In this document: positions 31,854 through 45,209 of the stretch, one piece after another | How the letters are laid out: each line of letters starts with the position of its first letter | Numbering within the stretch: position 1 is the first letter of the stretch | NCBI RefSeq assembly: GCF_964204645.1 | Contig: NC_134036.1 | Location: 1,984,001-2,048,000, forward strand | Direction: 5' to 3' | Source of the DNA: Tubulanus polymorphus | Lineage: Eukaryota; Nemertea; Palaeonemertea; Tubulaniformes; Tubulanidae | Length of the DNA: 64,000 bases | Position numbers and translations under genes: made by a program | The notes under the pieces: generated by a model | The model's input: the letters and a program-made list of their open reading frames with translations, nothing else | Database searches by the model: none | Told to the model about the DNA's origin: nothing

Positions 31854-34213
31854 ATGGCTACAAGTAATCCGGATCGTTTCGAGATTTCCTTACCTTTCAA
31901 AGGGCGTCGCGTTAACGTTTGGTCCGATCAGGATAATGAGTACAGAACGATACAAAATTACTTTTATCAGCCGTTGTTTAATTTGGAATCTGATCGAATA
32001 ACTGCGGATGGAAATATATTACAACTTGATATAACTCTTTGGTGTGAAGAATTAGAGGCTGCTATTGCACAAAAACTAAAAACCATCTATACAAGTCACG
32101 TTATAGCGGTGCAGATGATGCCGTTTGATGAGGTAAGAATCTGTTAATGTCATCTTCAGCTTCATCATCATCCGCGTGTGATACTAGATGGGTGACCACT
32201 GCGAGGTGAGAGTCAAATAGAAAAAATCTTTTTATATTTCAGGTGAAATTAGAATGGAGAGATGCGCCCTCTGGTGTGGAGATACCGAATCATCCGATCC
32301 CGTTCAATCATCAACCTCAGAATCACGTGTTTATCGTTAAATGTGAAAATGAAGAAATGTGTGAAATCTACAAATCGCGACTTCAACAATCTCCGCAATC
32401 AATAGGTTCGGGTCTTGTGATCGGTGCTAGTCGTCACGGGAACGAATACGTGTTTAGAGTGAACACTGTACCGATCAGTGAAGCGAGGCCAGTTCAACCA
32501 GACATTGATCAACGTCTTAATTCCCTAATTGACAATGTCAAACTGTTTCATGATAATTTAGAAACTCAATTCTCTCAATTGAAGCACACAGTTGAAGAGA
32601 GACTGAACCGGTTCTGTACTGAACAACAACTTGAAGAGAGGCTGAACCGGTTCTGTACTGAACAACAACTTGAAGAGGGGCTGAACCGGTTCTGTACTGA
32701 ACAACAACTTGAAGAGAGACTGAACCGGTTCTGTACTGAACAACAACTTGAAGAGAGGCTGAACCGGTGCTGTACTGAACAACAACTTGAAGAGAGGCTG
32801 AACCGGTTCTGTACTGAACAACAACTTGAAGAGAGGCTGAACCGGTGCTGTACTGAACAACAACTTGAAGAGAGGCTGAACCGGTGCTGTACTGAACAAC
32901 AACTTGAAGAGAGGCTGAACCGGTTCTGTACTGAACAACAACTTGAAGAGAGGCTGAACCGGTGCTGTACTGAGCAACAACTTGAAGAGAGGCAGAACCG
33001 GTTCTGTACTGAACAACAACTTGAAAAGAGGCTGAACCGGTTCTGTACTGAACAACAACTTGAAGAGAGGCTGAACCGGTGCTGTACTGAGCAACAACTT
33101 GAAGAGAGGCTGAACCGGTTCTGTACTGAACAACAACTTGAAGAGAGGCTGAACCGGTGCTGTACTGAGCAACAACTTGCAGCATTGGAAGTAAAACTGA
33201 ATAAGACTATCGATGACGTCACAGGAAGAACAATCAATGATGTCATAGGGAGAATAGATAAATTGGAGATATCTATTGGTGACGTCATAGGGAGAATGGA
33301 TGAAGTGGAGAGTTCTATTGGTGACGTCATTGATTCATTAACGATCAGTAAACAGGTTCAGACAGACTTCTCACCTAACCTAGTGACGTCATTACCTGGT
33401 GAGCAGACGGGTCAACAGTCACGTATAATATGCGCGGAGTACGGGGAGTGCAGTGATATATATTACATGGATGATAATGATGTAATGAAGAGATATATAG
33501 AGTGTGTTGATGATTATGTACGAGGACTCGATACAGATAGTAACGGTCACCTGTTTGTAGTCGTGGAGAAAAACGGGAAATTCTACCTGAGAAAATATAA
33601 AGATCAGGACAAAGTGTTAGAGGAAGATGTCACTGATATTGTGTCTCTATGTGGAACACTAGTTATTCGCGGTAACAATATTTACATCCAGTTAGATAGA
33701 GACGTTCGTGTTTTACGTCTATTAGAAAACCCTGTAAACAGTTTAATTGATAGAAACCGTGTGAAAAAATATCAGCTCCCGGATGGAGAGTACGAATATA
33801 TCAACAGTTTAGATGTCGACACGCGGGGACGCATGTTTGTATACTGTAATAGATCGGGAAGATTACTCTATCTAACAGCTGATGCGGAATTGATCAGTTT
33901 TATCAATGTGGAAGATTCCGGACTAACATTTGATCCACTTGCGGGGTCCCCGTGTATAATCAATGATAAACATGTATTACTATCGGTAAAGTCTAGGACT
34001 GGTGACAAAGGAGCCGTGATTAGTATGAGATATAATGATGAGGGGTTTATAGATCACCCGCGTATAGTATTGAACTCTACTGACAGTGTGACATGTGAGA
34101 TACTCAAAATATGTGACAGTAACACTGTAGTTATCCGTCACTGGGATAACAGTAATAAACCGCACTCGCTACGAGTTTATAATATAAACACTGTACTCAC
34201 TCGTACAAAATAG
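31854..34213 (+). CDS. TR-3: repeat-stalk/propeller-like protein, class A, longest stalk
   Basis: Exons 31854-32132 and 32243-34213, 749 aa. Fifteen 13-residue units make this the longest copy. Exon 1 carries IAQKLKTIY and the change R-V-N-V. The linker is the long form with three DV(I/T)GR motifs. Propeller-like region variants include CAEYGECSDIYY and VEKNGKFYL. Frame and splice sites intact. Foldback, LINE and minisatellite follow, as in TR-1. Confidence 0.8.
32594..33178 (+). repeat. 39-bp coding repeat, 15 units (TR-3)
   Basis: Fifteen units with Phe-Cys and Cys-Cys types intermixed (nine FC, six CC) and singletons EEG, RQN and EKR. Confidence 0.95.
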
Positions 34214-34482
34214 AAATTCGGTTTTAATCAAACATGATATAACACGTTTCATCAAGGATTAAATCCATAGATAGTTGAAATATGTGAATTTCTTAAAAGT
34301 TAAAGAATGTATCTTTTTAGGACCTGTTTATGGAATGAGACTCTCATTCATTCTATTACGTTATATATCATAACAGAAAAAAAAGACTAAAAGTTAAGAA
34401 GAAAGAATTTGACGAAAAAAGTAATTTCTATTAGAATTATTGTGAGAATGTAATCAATTATGATTGTATCGCAAAAGAAAAC

Positions 34483-35793
34483 AATAGCGAAGTTTCCAGT
34501 TACCAGGGGCCATTTTGAGGCGGTCCCGCGGGTCCCGCATCGTTGGAAAGATTTAAACATTTTTTAAACTAAAACTTCTAGCGCGATTCATTGTAGTCCA
34601 TTCGTCTTTTGGCACAAAAATTAAAGTCATGAATCGTTAAAAAGGTGACCATTTCTATTTTCTGATGGTGTTTATTATATTTTTCTCGACTGCAACAATC
34701 GAACACAGTTACAGTTTAAAAAAGATACGTCACTTTAAGGAAGGCGTACTTCTAAAAAAATTGGTAATTTTGTGTTATTGACTGTCACTTTTCCATGTTA
34801 AGATCTAGAATTTTTCATTGAAGATAGAGTTTTATCTGAGGATTTTGTTGATACTACATTCGTAAAAATATCTTCATAGAAACGCGCGTGGCCATCGGTT
34901 GAGTCAAGAGCAAAGCGCGCACGAGTGGTTGACCGTCGATTTTCTGCATACCCGTTCTAAGCCAATTTCATGGAAATTTTAAAGTTTTTTTAAATTTAAA
35001 TCATCGTTTGATTGTTTCCATGTTGAATTGAGGGTATTTGGTGTCTCCCCAGCATAATTAGATTTGAAACGATGCTTGATGTTTACAACGACCGCTTGTT
35101 TTTATTGAAAGACTGCATCTTTGTGTCGTGTCACCTAGAAGCCGATCCTCTATTCGATCGACACTGCGCTCGGTCCCATGTTTAACGTTCGACGATTGAA
35201 CATTCTAGGTCAGATAAGACAAGTTTCTTGAAATTTTTTCCTAATGCAAAGTATCTGATTTTAATCTATAAAAATATTTAGTATCTAGAAAATTGCCATG
35301 AAAATAGCGCAATACGCGCATGCAAAAACTCGACGGTCATCCACTCGTGCGCGCTTTGCTATTGACTCAACCGGTGGCCACGCGCGTTTCTATGAACATA
35401 TTTTTACGAATGCAGTGTCAACAAAATCCTGAGATAAAACTCTATCTTCAATGAAAAATTCTACATTGTATCTCTTAACATGAAAAAGTTACAGTCAATA
35501 ACACAAAATTACCAATTTTTTGAGAAGTACGCCTTCCTTAAAGTGACGTATCTTTTTTAAACTGTAACTGTGTTCGATTGTTGCAGTCGAGAAAAATGAA
35601 TTAAACACCATCAGAAAATAGAAATTGTCACCTTTTTAACGATTCATGACTTTAATTTTTGTGCTAAAAGAGTGGTGGACTACAATGAATCGCGCTTAAA
35701 GTTTTAGTTGAAAAAATGTTAAAATCTGTCCAACCATGCGGGACCCGCGGGACCGCCTCAAAATGGCGCCTGGTCACTGGAAACTTCCCTATT
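34483..35793. mobile_element. 1.3-kb foldback element, copy 2
   Basis: Same length (1,311 bp), position and ends as copy 1, with only a few substitutions. It was amplified with the unit, not by independent transposition. Confidence 0.88.
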
Positions 35794-36526
35794 TGAAAAA
35801 AATATTAATTATTATTGGAATTATTTTAATAATGTATTCAATTACGATCTAATATTGTAAAAAGAAAATATAACACAAATAAATATCATTATCATTATCC
35901 AGTTTTAAATTCCACGATAGTCAAATTTGTCTCAGGTTTTCATATCATCCTGGATCATTCTGAGGACAGTTGTACAGTCATTGCTTAGAATTTTAGATCG
36001 TTTCTATAACCAATCAAGCGAATCGCCCTGCAATACAGGACTGAGGGACCATGAGACCGTCCTATTATACCTGAGAGGAGATCAAATAATTAATGAAGGA
36101 AGCGGACTTATAGACCGTCCACTTAAAAGTACCAGACGAATGACGAGTTGAGCGAAGGATTGCGAAGGGTTGTCGCATCGTTTAAGGATTTATTGCAACA
36201 ATTCACGATCGAATAGTTTTGAAGATTAGTTTTTCTTGAATTTTAAATTCAATCGGATGCAATTAATCTTTAAGAAATTCATCATCAAACAATGACAGAA
36301 TTATTCGTTTGCATTTTCGTAAATAAAATATAATTTACTTTTTGTGAATCTCAAATGAGAGCCCAATATCGATTTTATTAGTTAGTCATGTTCTACAGTC
36401 GTTACGCTGACTTGATCGCTTCATTTTGTAAATAGACCTATATTTCAAAGTCCTGATCGGTCAAAGTCGATTAAACCGGGTTACAGCGTATAGAATATCT
36501 AATGACGGTTATAACTATTTCACGTA
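35794..36526. other. Intergenic flank, copy of 22378-23110
   Basis: Near-identical duplicate; no gene seen. Confidence 0.6.
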
Positions 36527-37708
36527 ATGGCTAATGTTATAAAATGTACGCTTCCTGGTTCGGAGACTGTGGTTACTACAAAGGGTGGTTCTAAAAACCG
36601 CAATAGATGTCGCCTTCGCTTAATTTTCACTTGTTTCGCTGAAGCAAAAAAATTTCTCTATGATAAAGCTATGAAAGCTATGTATTCTATTATTCAAAAG
36701 GGCAGACGTTTGAAACTTCCAGTAGATGTAATGTTTAAACTATTTGACATGTGCATGGCTCCTATCGCGTTGTACGGTTGCGAAATCTGGGGATATGAAA
36801 ACCTTGACTTATTAGAAAACCTCCACTGTTTATTTTGTAAAATTATCATGAAAGTTACAAAATATTCCCATAACCTTCAAGTATTAGCGGAGTTAGGACG
36901 TTATCCTATGTATATAAGCGTAAAGCGTAGAATGATTAATTTTTGGGTCAAAACGATTGAGTGCAAACAAAGTAAACTTAGTTCAATTCTCTATAAGATA
37001 TCTTATAATTTATATCTGAATGATAGGTTTAAGAGCCCCTGGCTGTTATTTATTAAGAAGACTTTTGATGACTGTGGCCTTTCGTATATATGGACACAAC
37101 AATCTATGGTAAACTCTAGGACTTCTCCAAAACAATTACACCGTTTACTCCGTGATCAGCATGTGCAAGAGACAGAATTTAGGCTAAATAATAACCCGTT
37201 ATACATTAATTTTAGACAATATAAGAAGGATATCAAATTTGAAAACTATATAAATCGGCTTGATGACGACTTAGTGACCAGCTTATTCCAGTTCAGGATT
37301 GGGTCTTATCTCCTACCTGTAAATAAATTGTCAAATCTCCATCTACCGAGAACCGATAGATTATGCCCCACCTGTAACGTTTTAGGCGACGAACTACATT
37401 TCATTTTTGACTGTAAATTACTTACCGTATTCCGTGAAAGCTACCTAAATTCAAATACCTTTCGGAATCTTGATGTTTTAAAAAATCCAACTTTTAAACT
37501 TGCTAAATTTATCAAATTAGGTCTGGATGTATATAGATCCCTCCGTTAGTGTGTGTAAATAGTATGTTGTAAATAACGTTTGTTATGTTTCAAAGTGCTT
37601 TTATCTACTGTTTTTGTAAATAATTGTAAATACTGTTTTTTTTCCTCCATATACCATGGGATGGTTGGAGTGTAATAAATATTCGTATTCGTATTCGTAT
37701 TCGTATTC
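36527..37708 (+). mobile_element. 5'-truncated LINE, copy 2
   Basis: 340-codon frame 36527-37549 differing from copy 1 at V-to-M and Y-to-N. The TATTCG tail has one unit more (37680-37708). Same interpretation as copy 1. Confidence 0.85.
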
Positions 37709-37744
37709 ACTTGTCGTAGAGTTTTCTCAGGAGACTAAGGAGGT

Positions 37745-38460
37745 TAGCTCGGTGGGTACAGGATGTTGCTGCGACCCAGGGGCGACTAGCTCGATGGTGG
37801 GCACAGGATGGCTCTCCGGCCCACATGTGATAAGCTCGGTGGTGAGTACAGGATGGCTCTCCTGCCCACAGGCGACTAGCTCGTTGGTAGGCACAGGATG
37901 GCTCTCCTGCCCACGGGCGACTAGCTCGATGGTGGGCACAGGATGGCTCTCCGGCCCACATGTGATAAGCTCGGTGGTGAGTACAGGATGGCTCTCCTGC
38001 CCACAGGCGACTAGCTCGTTGGTAGGCACAGGATGGCTCTCCTGCCCACGGGCGACTAGCTCGATGGTGGGCACAGGATGGCTCTCCGGCCCACATGTGA
38101 TAAGCTCGGTGGTGGGTACAGGATGGCGCTCCTGCCCACAGGCGACTAGCTCGGTGGTGGGAACAGGATGTTGCTCCGACCCAGGGGCGACTAGCTCGAT
38201 GGTGGGCACAGGATGGCTCTCCGGCCCACATGTGATAAGCTCGGTGGTGAGTACAGGATGGCTCTCCTGCCCACAGGCGACTAGCTCGTTGGTAGGCACA
38301 GGATGGCTCTCCTGCCCACGGGCGACTAGCTCGGTGGTGGGTACAGGATGGCTCTCCTGCCCACAGGCGACTAGCTCGATGGTGGGCACAGGATGGCGCT
38401 CCTGCCCACAGGCGACTAGCTCGGTGGTGGGCACAGGATGGCGCTCCTGCCCACAGGCGA
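37745..38460 (+). repeat. 45-bp minisatellite, about 16 units (copy 2)
   Basis: The variant GCTCTCCGGCCCACATG recurs at 37811, 37946, 38081 and 38216, a 135-bp (three-unit) higher-order period. Confidence 0.95.
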
Positions 38461-38852
38461 ATTCATGTTAGTAACATACGTAGGCTTACTTTTTACGCAG
38501 AAGATTTTTTCTTTCTGCATTTTGTGTCCAACCTCGTTCACCGGGACTTACGCCGAGCCACTACAGTTAACCTAGCTTAAGTCATCATCAAATAAGTCAT
38601 CGAATCACTCGTCATCTTTAATTCTATTTCTTTAATGTACTGGAGTAGGTATAAGTCATCATTTCGATAAGTCAAAAAACGCTGAGAAGACTTAAGCAAG
38701 GTTGATTTGAAATTCCTAAATTAATCGAAATAGAAAAATAAAAAATGAAATAAAACTTGTTCTGGTGTAAGACATTTGGTCTGATCTCCCGTGATGAGAG
38801 GAGATAGGAGCGCGTTATCAGAAGATAGTGACATGTAGATTTCCAGGACCGC
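38461..38852. other. Conserved segment between minisatellite and TATA box, copy 2
   Basis: Duplicate of 24993-25385; no gene seen. Confidence 0.55.
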
Positions 38853-38860
38853 TATATAAA
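38853..38860 (+). promoter_or_regulatory. TATA box upstream of TR-4
   Basis: GC-TATATAAA-GC, same context as at 25386. Confidence 0.6.
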
Positions 38861-39032
38861 GCTGGGTTCACTCTCAGTCCTGGTCTAGACAGAGATATCC
38901 GTCGTTCTACAATCTTAGTACAACCATACTGTGGCGAATCGATTTCAAGGTCATCGACACTCCGCTATATTTGTCAAAATTATTTCATTTATGAAAACTC
39001 ATCTAAAAAGAACTCATTTTGCGTTTTTCTAG

Positions 39033-39175
39033 GCACCGCTTCGATATTAGTTAATGTTGGAGGATATTGTAAGGACGCTATACCCGGTTACTCGTGTTGT
39101 AGTAAGGACAGTAAAAGGATTTATCTGGTAGGGCTGGGCTTCGTCTGGACCTGTTGTACATTATTATTTACCTAA
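39033..39175 (+). other. Best-preserved copy of the small Cys-rich exon
   Basis: TTTTTCTAG|GCACCGC opens a frame of 46 codons reading ILVNVGGYCKDAIPGYSCC, then FVWTCCTLLFT and stop. It has five cysteines and a hydrophobic end. Unlike the copies at 25545 and 52877 it has no early stop. Whether it is joined to a signal peptide exon is unknown. Confidence 0.4.
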
Positions 39176-40595
39176 TACCCATACATAATGTTTCAATTCA
39201 GAATAAGGTCGTTTCATGTGTTCAATCGACGTTGCTTTTTCCAGATCAGCGATTCCTTACTTTCTCATCATCTGGATCTGTTTGCTGCCGATACCCGGAG
39301 GTTGACTAGACCTACACTGATTCATTCGAGACCTTGTTAGGTAATCCATGATGCTCTACACTGAAATAAATTTCGGGTGAGCGAAGCGGTTTAATATTGG
39401 GTACCGTAATAGAATGTCGCTTGTATTGCATTAAATCAACAGTTCTAATGTTGATTTTTGCGTTACATTTTCAGACAGATGTAGTCTCTCCTGCCGATAC
39501 TGTTAACTTGGATGTTACATCTCCCAAGGTGAATGTACATGTAATGAAAATCCATTCCTGAATTTGGTGAGTAGACATTGTTTGTTTTATACGGAACTTG
39601 GGTGGGGTTTAAGTTTATTCAAACGGATAGAACCTCGTTACAACAAACACAGATACAGTAGACTCTTAACTGGAAGTTAATTTCTGACCAGTGACTTGGT
39701 TCAGTCGATACTTCGAGTTTGATAAACTAAAATTATCATGAATTGTTGCAATATATGTTTTCAAATTAAATGTGGTAATTCACCTTTTACAGATTTTAGT
39801 TCAAGTCGAGTTCTTATGAGCAGCGATTTACCAGATAAAGTTTACTATTGATTTATTCCATAAACTTGATTATGAAATGTAAAAAAAAACAGATTTTGTC
39901 GCCCGCTCGAAACCGGTTCAATCGTCCCAGACATTTATACATTAATGTTCCATAGTTCAATGACGTGCACTTGACTCTTGACACATTCGTGAGTCATATT
40001 TGAAAAAAATCCGTGATAACAAAGTCATGCGCATAGATTATTTGAAAATGATCCGAAATATTAATTCGCCACTTGAAGACAATTTTCATACGGCGGATGT
40101 CATTTGGTGGTTTCCTGCCCTTGGCCTTTATGATAATCAAGAGATTCGCTTTACGGATGCTTTCAAATACTAATCAAACACCAGATTTCAGATCACTTTC
40201 CAAGTGGGAACGTAGAACTTGAAACTCTTGTTATCAATTTTATTTGTGTCTTTTCAAAGTATGTCGACAAAAAACTGCGTTCATGACATTTGACAGGAAT
40301 GTCAAAATACCGATTTGTCACCCTGATTAGAATCAGACCCTGGACATATCACATGAATTTTCTTATAAAACACCTGAGTTGATTACTTATTATCTAGTTC
40401 ACAGGAAACCATTTCTAGTATGTCTATAATATTTATCAGACACATTAAACTGCGTCACTAGATCTGATAATCGGGTTCGTAACCGAAAATACCGGTCACC
40501 GCGATTAGAATCAGACCTTGGGACTAATATCACCTGACTGTTAAACGCCCAAACCGCATTCACTTCATTTCTGGTGTTAATAACTGACGGTCAAC
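39176..40595. other. Upstream region of TR-4
   Basis: Duplicate of 25700-27108, with exon-like block CAG|ACAGATGTAGTC at about 39474 and a TTATAAAA box at 40363-40370. Confidence 0.5.
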
Positions 40596-42511
40596 ATGGC
40601 TACAAGTAATCCGGATCGTTTCGAGATTTCCGTACCTTTCAAAGGACGTCGCGTTACCGTTTGGTCCGATCAGGATAATGAGTACAGAACGACACAAAAT
40701 TACTTTTATCAGCCGCTGTTTAATTTGGAATCTGATCGAATAACTGCGGATGGAAATATATTACAACTTGATATAACTCTGTGGTGTGAAGAATTAGAGG
40801 CTGCTATTAAACACGAACTAAAAACCATCTATACAGGTCACGTTATAGCGGTGCAGATGATGCCGTTTGATGAGGTAAGAATCTGTAATTCTCATCTTCA
40901 GTTTCATCATCACCCGCGTGTGATACTAAACGGGTGACCACTGCGAGGTGAGAGTCAAATAGAAAAAATCTTTTTATATTTCAGGTGAAATTAGAATGGA
41001 GAGATGCGCCCTCTGGTGTGGAGATACCGAATCATCCGATCCCGTTCAATCATCAACCTCAGAATCACGTGTTTATCGTTAAATGTGAAAATGAAGAAAT
41101 GTGTGAAATCTACAAATCGCGACTTCAACAATCTCCACAATCAATAGGTTCGGGTCTTGTGATCGGTGCTAGTCGTCACGGGAACGAATACGTGTTTAGA
41201 GTGAACACTGTACCGATCAGTGAAGCGCGAACAGTTCAACCAGACATTGATCAACGTCTTAATTCTCTAATTGACAATGTCAAACTGTTTCATGATAATT
41301 CAGAAAATCAATTCTCTCAATTGAAGCGGACTATAGACACAGTTGAAGAGAGGCTGAACCGGTGCTGTACTGAACAACAACTTGAAGAAAGGCTGAACCG
41401 GTTCTGTACTGAACAACAACTTGAAGAGAGGCTGAACCGGTTCTGTACTGAACAACAACTTGAAGAGAGGCTGAACCGGTGCTGTACTGAACAACAACTT
41501 GAAGAGAGGCTGAACCGGTGCTGTACTGAACAACAACTTGAAGCATTAGAAGTTAAACTGAACAACGCTATCGATGACGTCACAGGGAGAGTGGATGAAG
41601 TGGAGAGTTCTATTGGTGACGTCATTGATTCATTAACGATCAGTAAACAGGTTCAGACAGACTTCTTACCTGACCTAGTGACGTCTATACCTGGTGAGCA
41701 GACGGGTCAACAGTCACGTATAATATGTGCGGACTACGAGGAGTCCAGTGATATATATTACATGGATGATAATAATGTAATGAAGAGATATATAGAGTGT
41801 GTTGATGGTGATTATGTACTTGGACTCGATACAGATAGTAACGGTCACCTGTTTGTAGTCGTGAAGAAAAACAAGAAACTCTGCCTGAGAAAATATAAAG
41901 ATCAGGACAAAGTGTTAGAGGAAGATGTCACTGATATTGTGTCTGGATGTGGAACACTAGTTATTCGCGGTAACAATATTTACATCCAGTTAGATAGAGG
42001 CGTTCGTGTTTTACGTCTATTAGAAAACCCTGTAAACAGTTTAATTGATAGAAACCGTGTGAAAAAATATCAGCTCCCGGATGGAGAGTACAAATATATC
42101 AACAGTTTAGATGTCGACACGCGGGGACGCATGTTTGTATACTGTAATAGATCGGGAAGATTACTCTATCTAACAGCTGATGCGGAATTGATCAGTTTTA
42201 TCAATGTGGAAGATTCCGGACTAACATTTGATCCACTTGCGGGGTCCCCGTGTATAATCAATGATAAACATGTATTATTATCGGTAAACTCTGGGACTGG
42301 TAACAAAGGAGCCGTGATTAGTATGAGATATAATGATGAGGGGTTTATAGATCACCCGCGTATAGTATTGAACTCTACAGACAGTATGACAGTTGAGATA
42401 CGTAAAGTGTGTGACAGCAACACTGTAGTTATCTGTCACTGGGATAACAGTAATAATCAGGACTCACTGCGAGTTTATAATATAAACACTGTACTCACTC
42501 GTACACAATAG
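40596..42511 (+). CDS. TR-4: repeat-stalk/propeller-like protein, class B, short form
   Basis: Exons 40596-40874 and 40985-42511, 601 aa, five repeat units. Exon 1 is class B (IKHELKTIY), but the linker is the EALEVKLNNAIDDVTGRVDE type shared with TR-1, not with class B TR-2. Variants include CADYEESSDIYY and VKKNKKLC. Its first three quarters are almost identical to TR-6. Intact. Confidence 0.8.
41345..41539 (+). repeat. 39-bp coding repeat, 5 units (TR-4)
   Basis: Order of position 7-8 residues: CC, FC, FC, CC, CC. Identical order in TR-6. Confidence 0.95.
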
Positions 42512-42749
42512 AAATTCGGTTTTAATCAAACATGATATAACACGTATCATTCGAGATTAAATCCATAGATAGTCGAAATATGTGGATTTTTTAAAAGTTA
42601 AAGAATGTATCTTTTTAGGACCTGTTTATGGAATGAGACTCTCATTCATTCTATTACGTAATATATCATAACAGAAAAAAAAAAACTTAAGAAGAAAGAA
42701 TTTGACGAAAGAAGTCATTACTATTAGAATTATTGTGAGAATGTAATCA

Positions 42750-42952
42750 ATGCCGTGATTAGTATGAGATATAATGATGAGGGGTTCATAGATCTCCCGC
42801 GTATTGTAATGAACTCTGCAGACAATGCGACATTAGAGATACACAAAGTGTGTGACAGTAACACTGTAGTTATCCATCACCGGGATAACAGTAGTAAACA
42901 GGACTCACTGCGAGCTTATAATATAAACACTGTACTCACTCGTACACAATAA
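42750..42952 (+). pseudogene. Duplicated C-terminal TR fragment after TR-4
   Basis: Same junction (GTAATCAAT|GCCGTGATTAG) and extent as after TR-2; open to LTRTQ stop. Decayed third copy follows at about 42978-43083. Confidence 0.85.
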
Positions 42953-45209
42953 AAACCCTAAAAGCTCTGTAAGTTGGACATTAGACATATATGAAGTGTG
43001 TAACAGTTTGAGTTATCCGTCACTAGGATAAAAGTAATAAACCGAATAATGTAAACACTTCATAAAATAGAAACCAGTTTTAACCTGATTTTATATCAAG
43101 TATGAGACTAACGGTTACGATAACGTTTAGTGATTTAGCGTTTGACGTCACGAATGTCTGTGTAATTAAATCGCTAATAAAGTCGTACATTTAACGGGGA
43201 TTTCAAAAAGCCGTTTTGAGGTTTAACTAATTTATCAAAGAATGAATTATTTTAAGTAGTAAAGAAAAGTTGACTTGAAATCTATTTCAAAGCACATTCA
43301 TAATTTTGGTGAAAGTGGGGCGCAAGTTCATAATGGTTAATACGTAATCCACGCTTAAAATTAATTTCCTAGTAGCGGTTTTATAGACTGGTATTAACTT
43401 TAGTCTGGGGGTTAACTATATTCATTTTTAATTGTGTTAACCCCCGGGTTGAAGTTGACACCAGTCTATAAAATAAGCCCCTTCAATTTTATTCCCACGA
43501 AATTTTCTGAGCATGTTCACTCAACAAAACAGGAAAATGATCTGAAATTCTTTTTTGAGATTTGACGTTATTTTGGGCTGTTTCTTGTGAAGCAAAATCA
43601 AATCACTGAGTTGAGGAGTTCTACCCTAATCTGTTAGTAATAATTGGAACTTATGGGATTTTCCGACTCACTAAGTTTTCGAGTTTAACATATTAAACTA
43701 ATTATGATATAACACGTTTCATTCGGGATTCAATCCATATATAGTCAAAATGTGGATTTTTTAAAAGTGAAAGAATTTAAGGTTTTTTGAAACCTGTTTG
43801 CGAATGACTTTTCAGTCATACCATTACGTAATATAATATAAAAGAAAAGAGACTAAAAGTTGAGAAGAGAAAATTTTTATGAAAAAAGTAATTATCATTA
43901 GAATTATTGTAAGAATGTAATTAATCATGATTGTATTGTAAAAAGCTAATATATTGACGAAATGATAATTATTAGAATTATAATAATAATGTGATTAACT
44001 ATAATTATATCGTCAAAAAAGAAAGTATAACAAAAATGATTATTATAATCATCAACCAGTTGTAATTTCCGCTTTATTCTTTTTTCTCTCTGGTCTTCTG
44101 TATAACATCAGGTCACTGGATCATCCTGAGGTCAGATGCACAGTCATTGCTTAGAAGACCATTTTAATTATGTTGCCAATTTAACGAATTGCCCTGCAAT
44201 GCGTGCAGTGCAGGAAACGGACAAGGCCGTCCAATAAATAGCACCATTGAGGCTTGTTAAAGGGCCAATGATGAGTTTTGTAAAATAACCACAAATAAGT
44301 GTTTTTGATAAAAATGATATAAATTTTCGATGACAAAAATTTGTCGAAAAATCAATAAAATTATTATTGGAGAGGATTTTTAAATAAGTAATTTCGACCT
44401 CGGTGAATCCGGAAGTATGACTGACGTCACCTACAGAACAGCAACATCAACAAACATTGAAAAAACAGGGCGGGTAATTCAGAAGGGTTGTCGCATTTTT
44501 ATGGATGAATTGCAACAATTCTCGCTCAAATAGTTTTGAAGATTAGTTTTCTTTTCTTGAATTTTGAATTGAAAACGAATGCGATTCGTCTTTGAAAACA
44601 AATTCAATAAGACCCTGGACATATCACGTGACTGTTCTTATAAAAGACCCGAGTTGATTACTGACGTCATTATCTAGTTCATAGAAAAACCGTTTTATCT
44701 GTATCTATAAGATTTATCTGCGTCACTAGATCTGATAATCGGGTCTGTATTTCAAATTAGCGGTATTGTTTATTTAGATTATTATGACGTCATAACATTC
44801 GCGCACCTAGATAGTTCACGTGTTTGGCGTAAAGGTCGCTGAAGGTTGCGACTCTGTACCTTCGTGGGGGGTTCAAAATACTGATCAGTCACGTGGTTAG
44901 AATCAAACACTGTGAATGATATCAATTCACTTTTCTTGTGTTGGTAGCAACAACAGTTAAAAACGACTTCAATTGTTAATTTTGTTTTAAGTTACGTGTT
45001 TGTATTATGTCTGTATCTATTGACGACGACCTATTTATCAAACGGTAAAATGGCGGCAGAACTGGTTCTTGCCGCGCCCGTCTTTTGTACGCCCGTCTTT
45101 TTTTACTATTTAGAGAAGGCAAACCAGAACCCTGGGACTAATATCACCTGACTGTTCTACGCCCAAACCGCATTCAGTTCATTTCTGGTGTTAATTACTG
45201 ACGGTCAAC
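42953..45209. other. Class B intergenic region upstream of TR-5
   Basis: Duplicate of 29605-31853, with the palindromic MITE at about 43374-43482, a TTATAAAA box at 44638-44645 and TGACGTCA at about 44661. No gene seen. Confidence 0.6.

Noticed and set aside
32538-33330. Long antisense frames (up to 251 codons) across TR stalk repeats, in all copies
   Set aside because: The 39-bp unit keeps every frame open; the products are repeats of the reverse complement with no gene signals.
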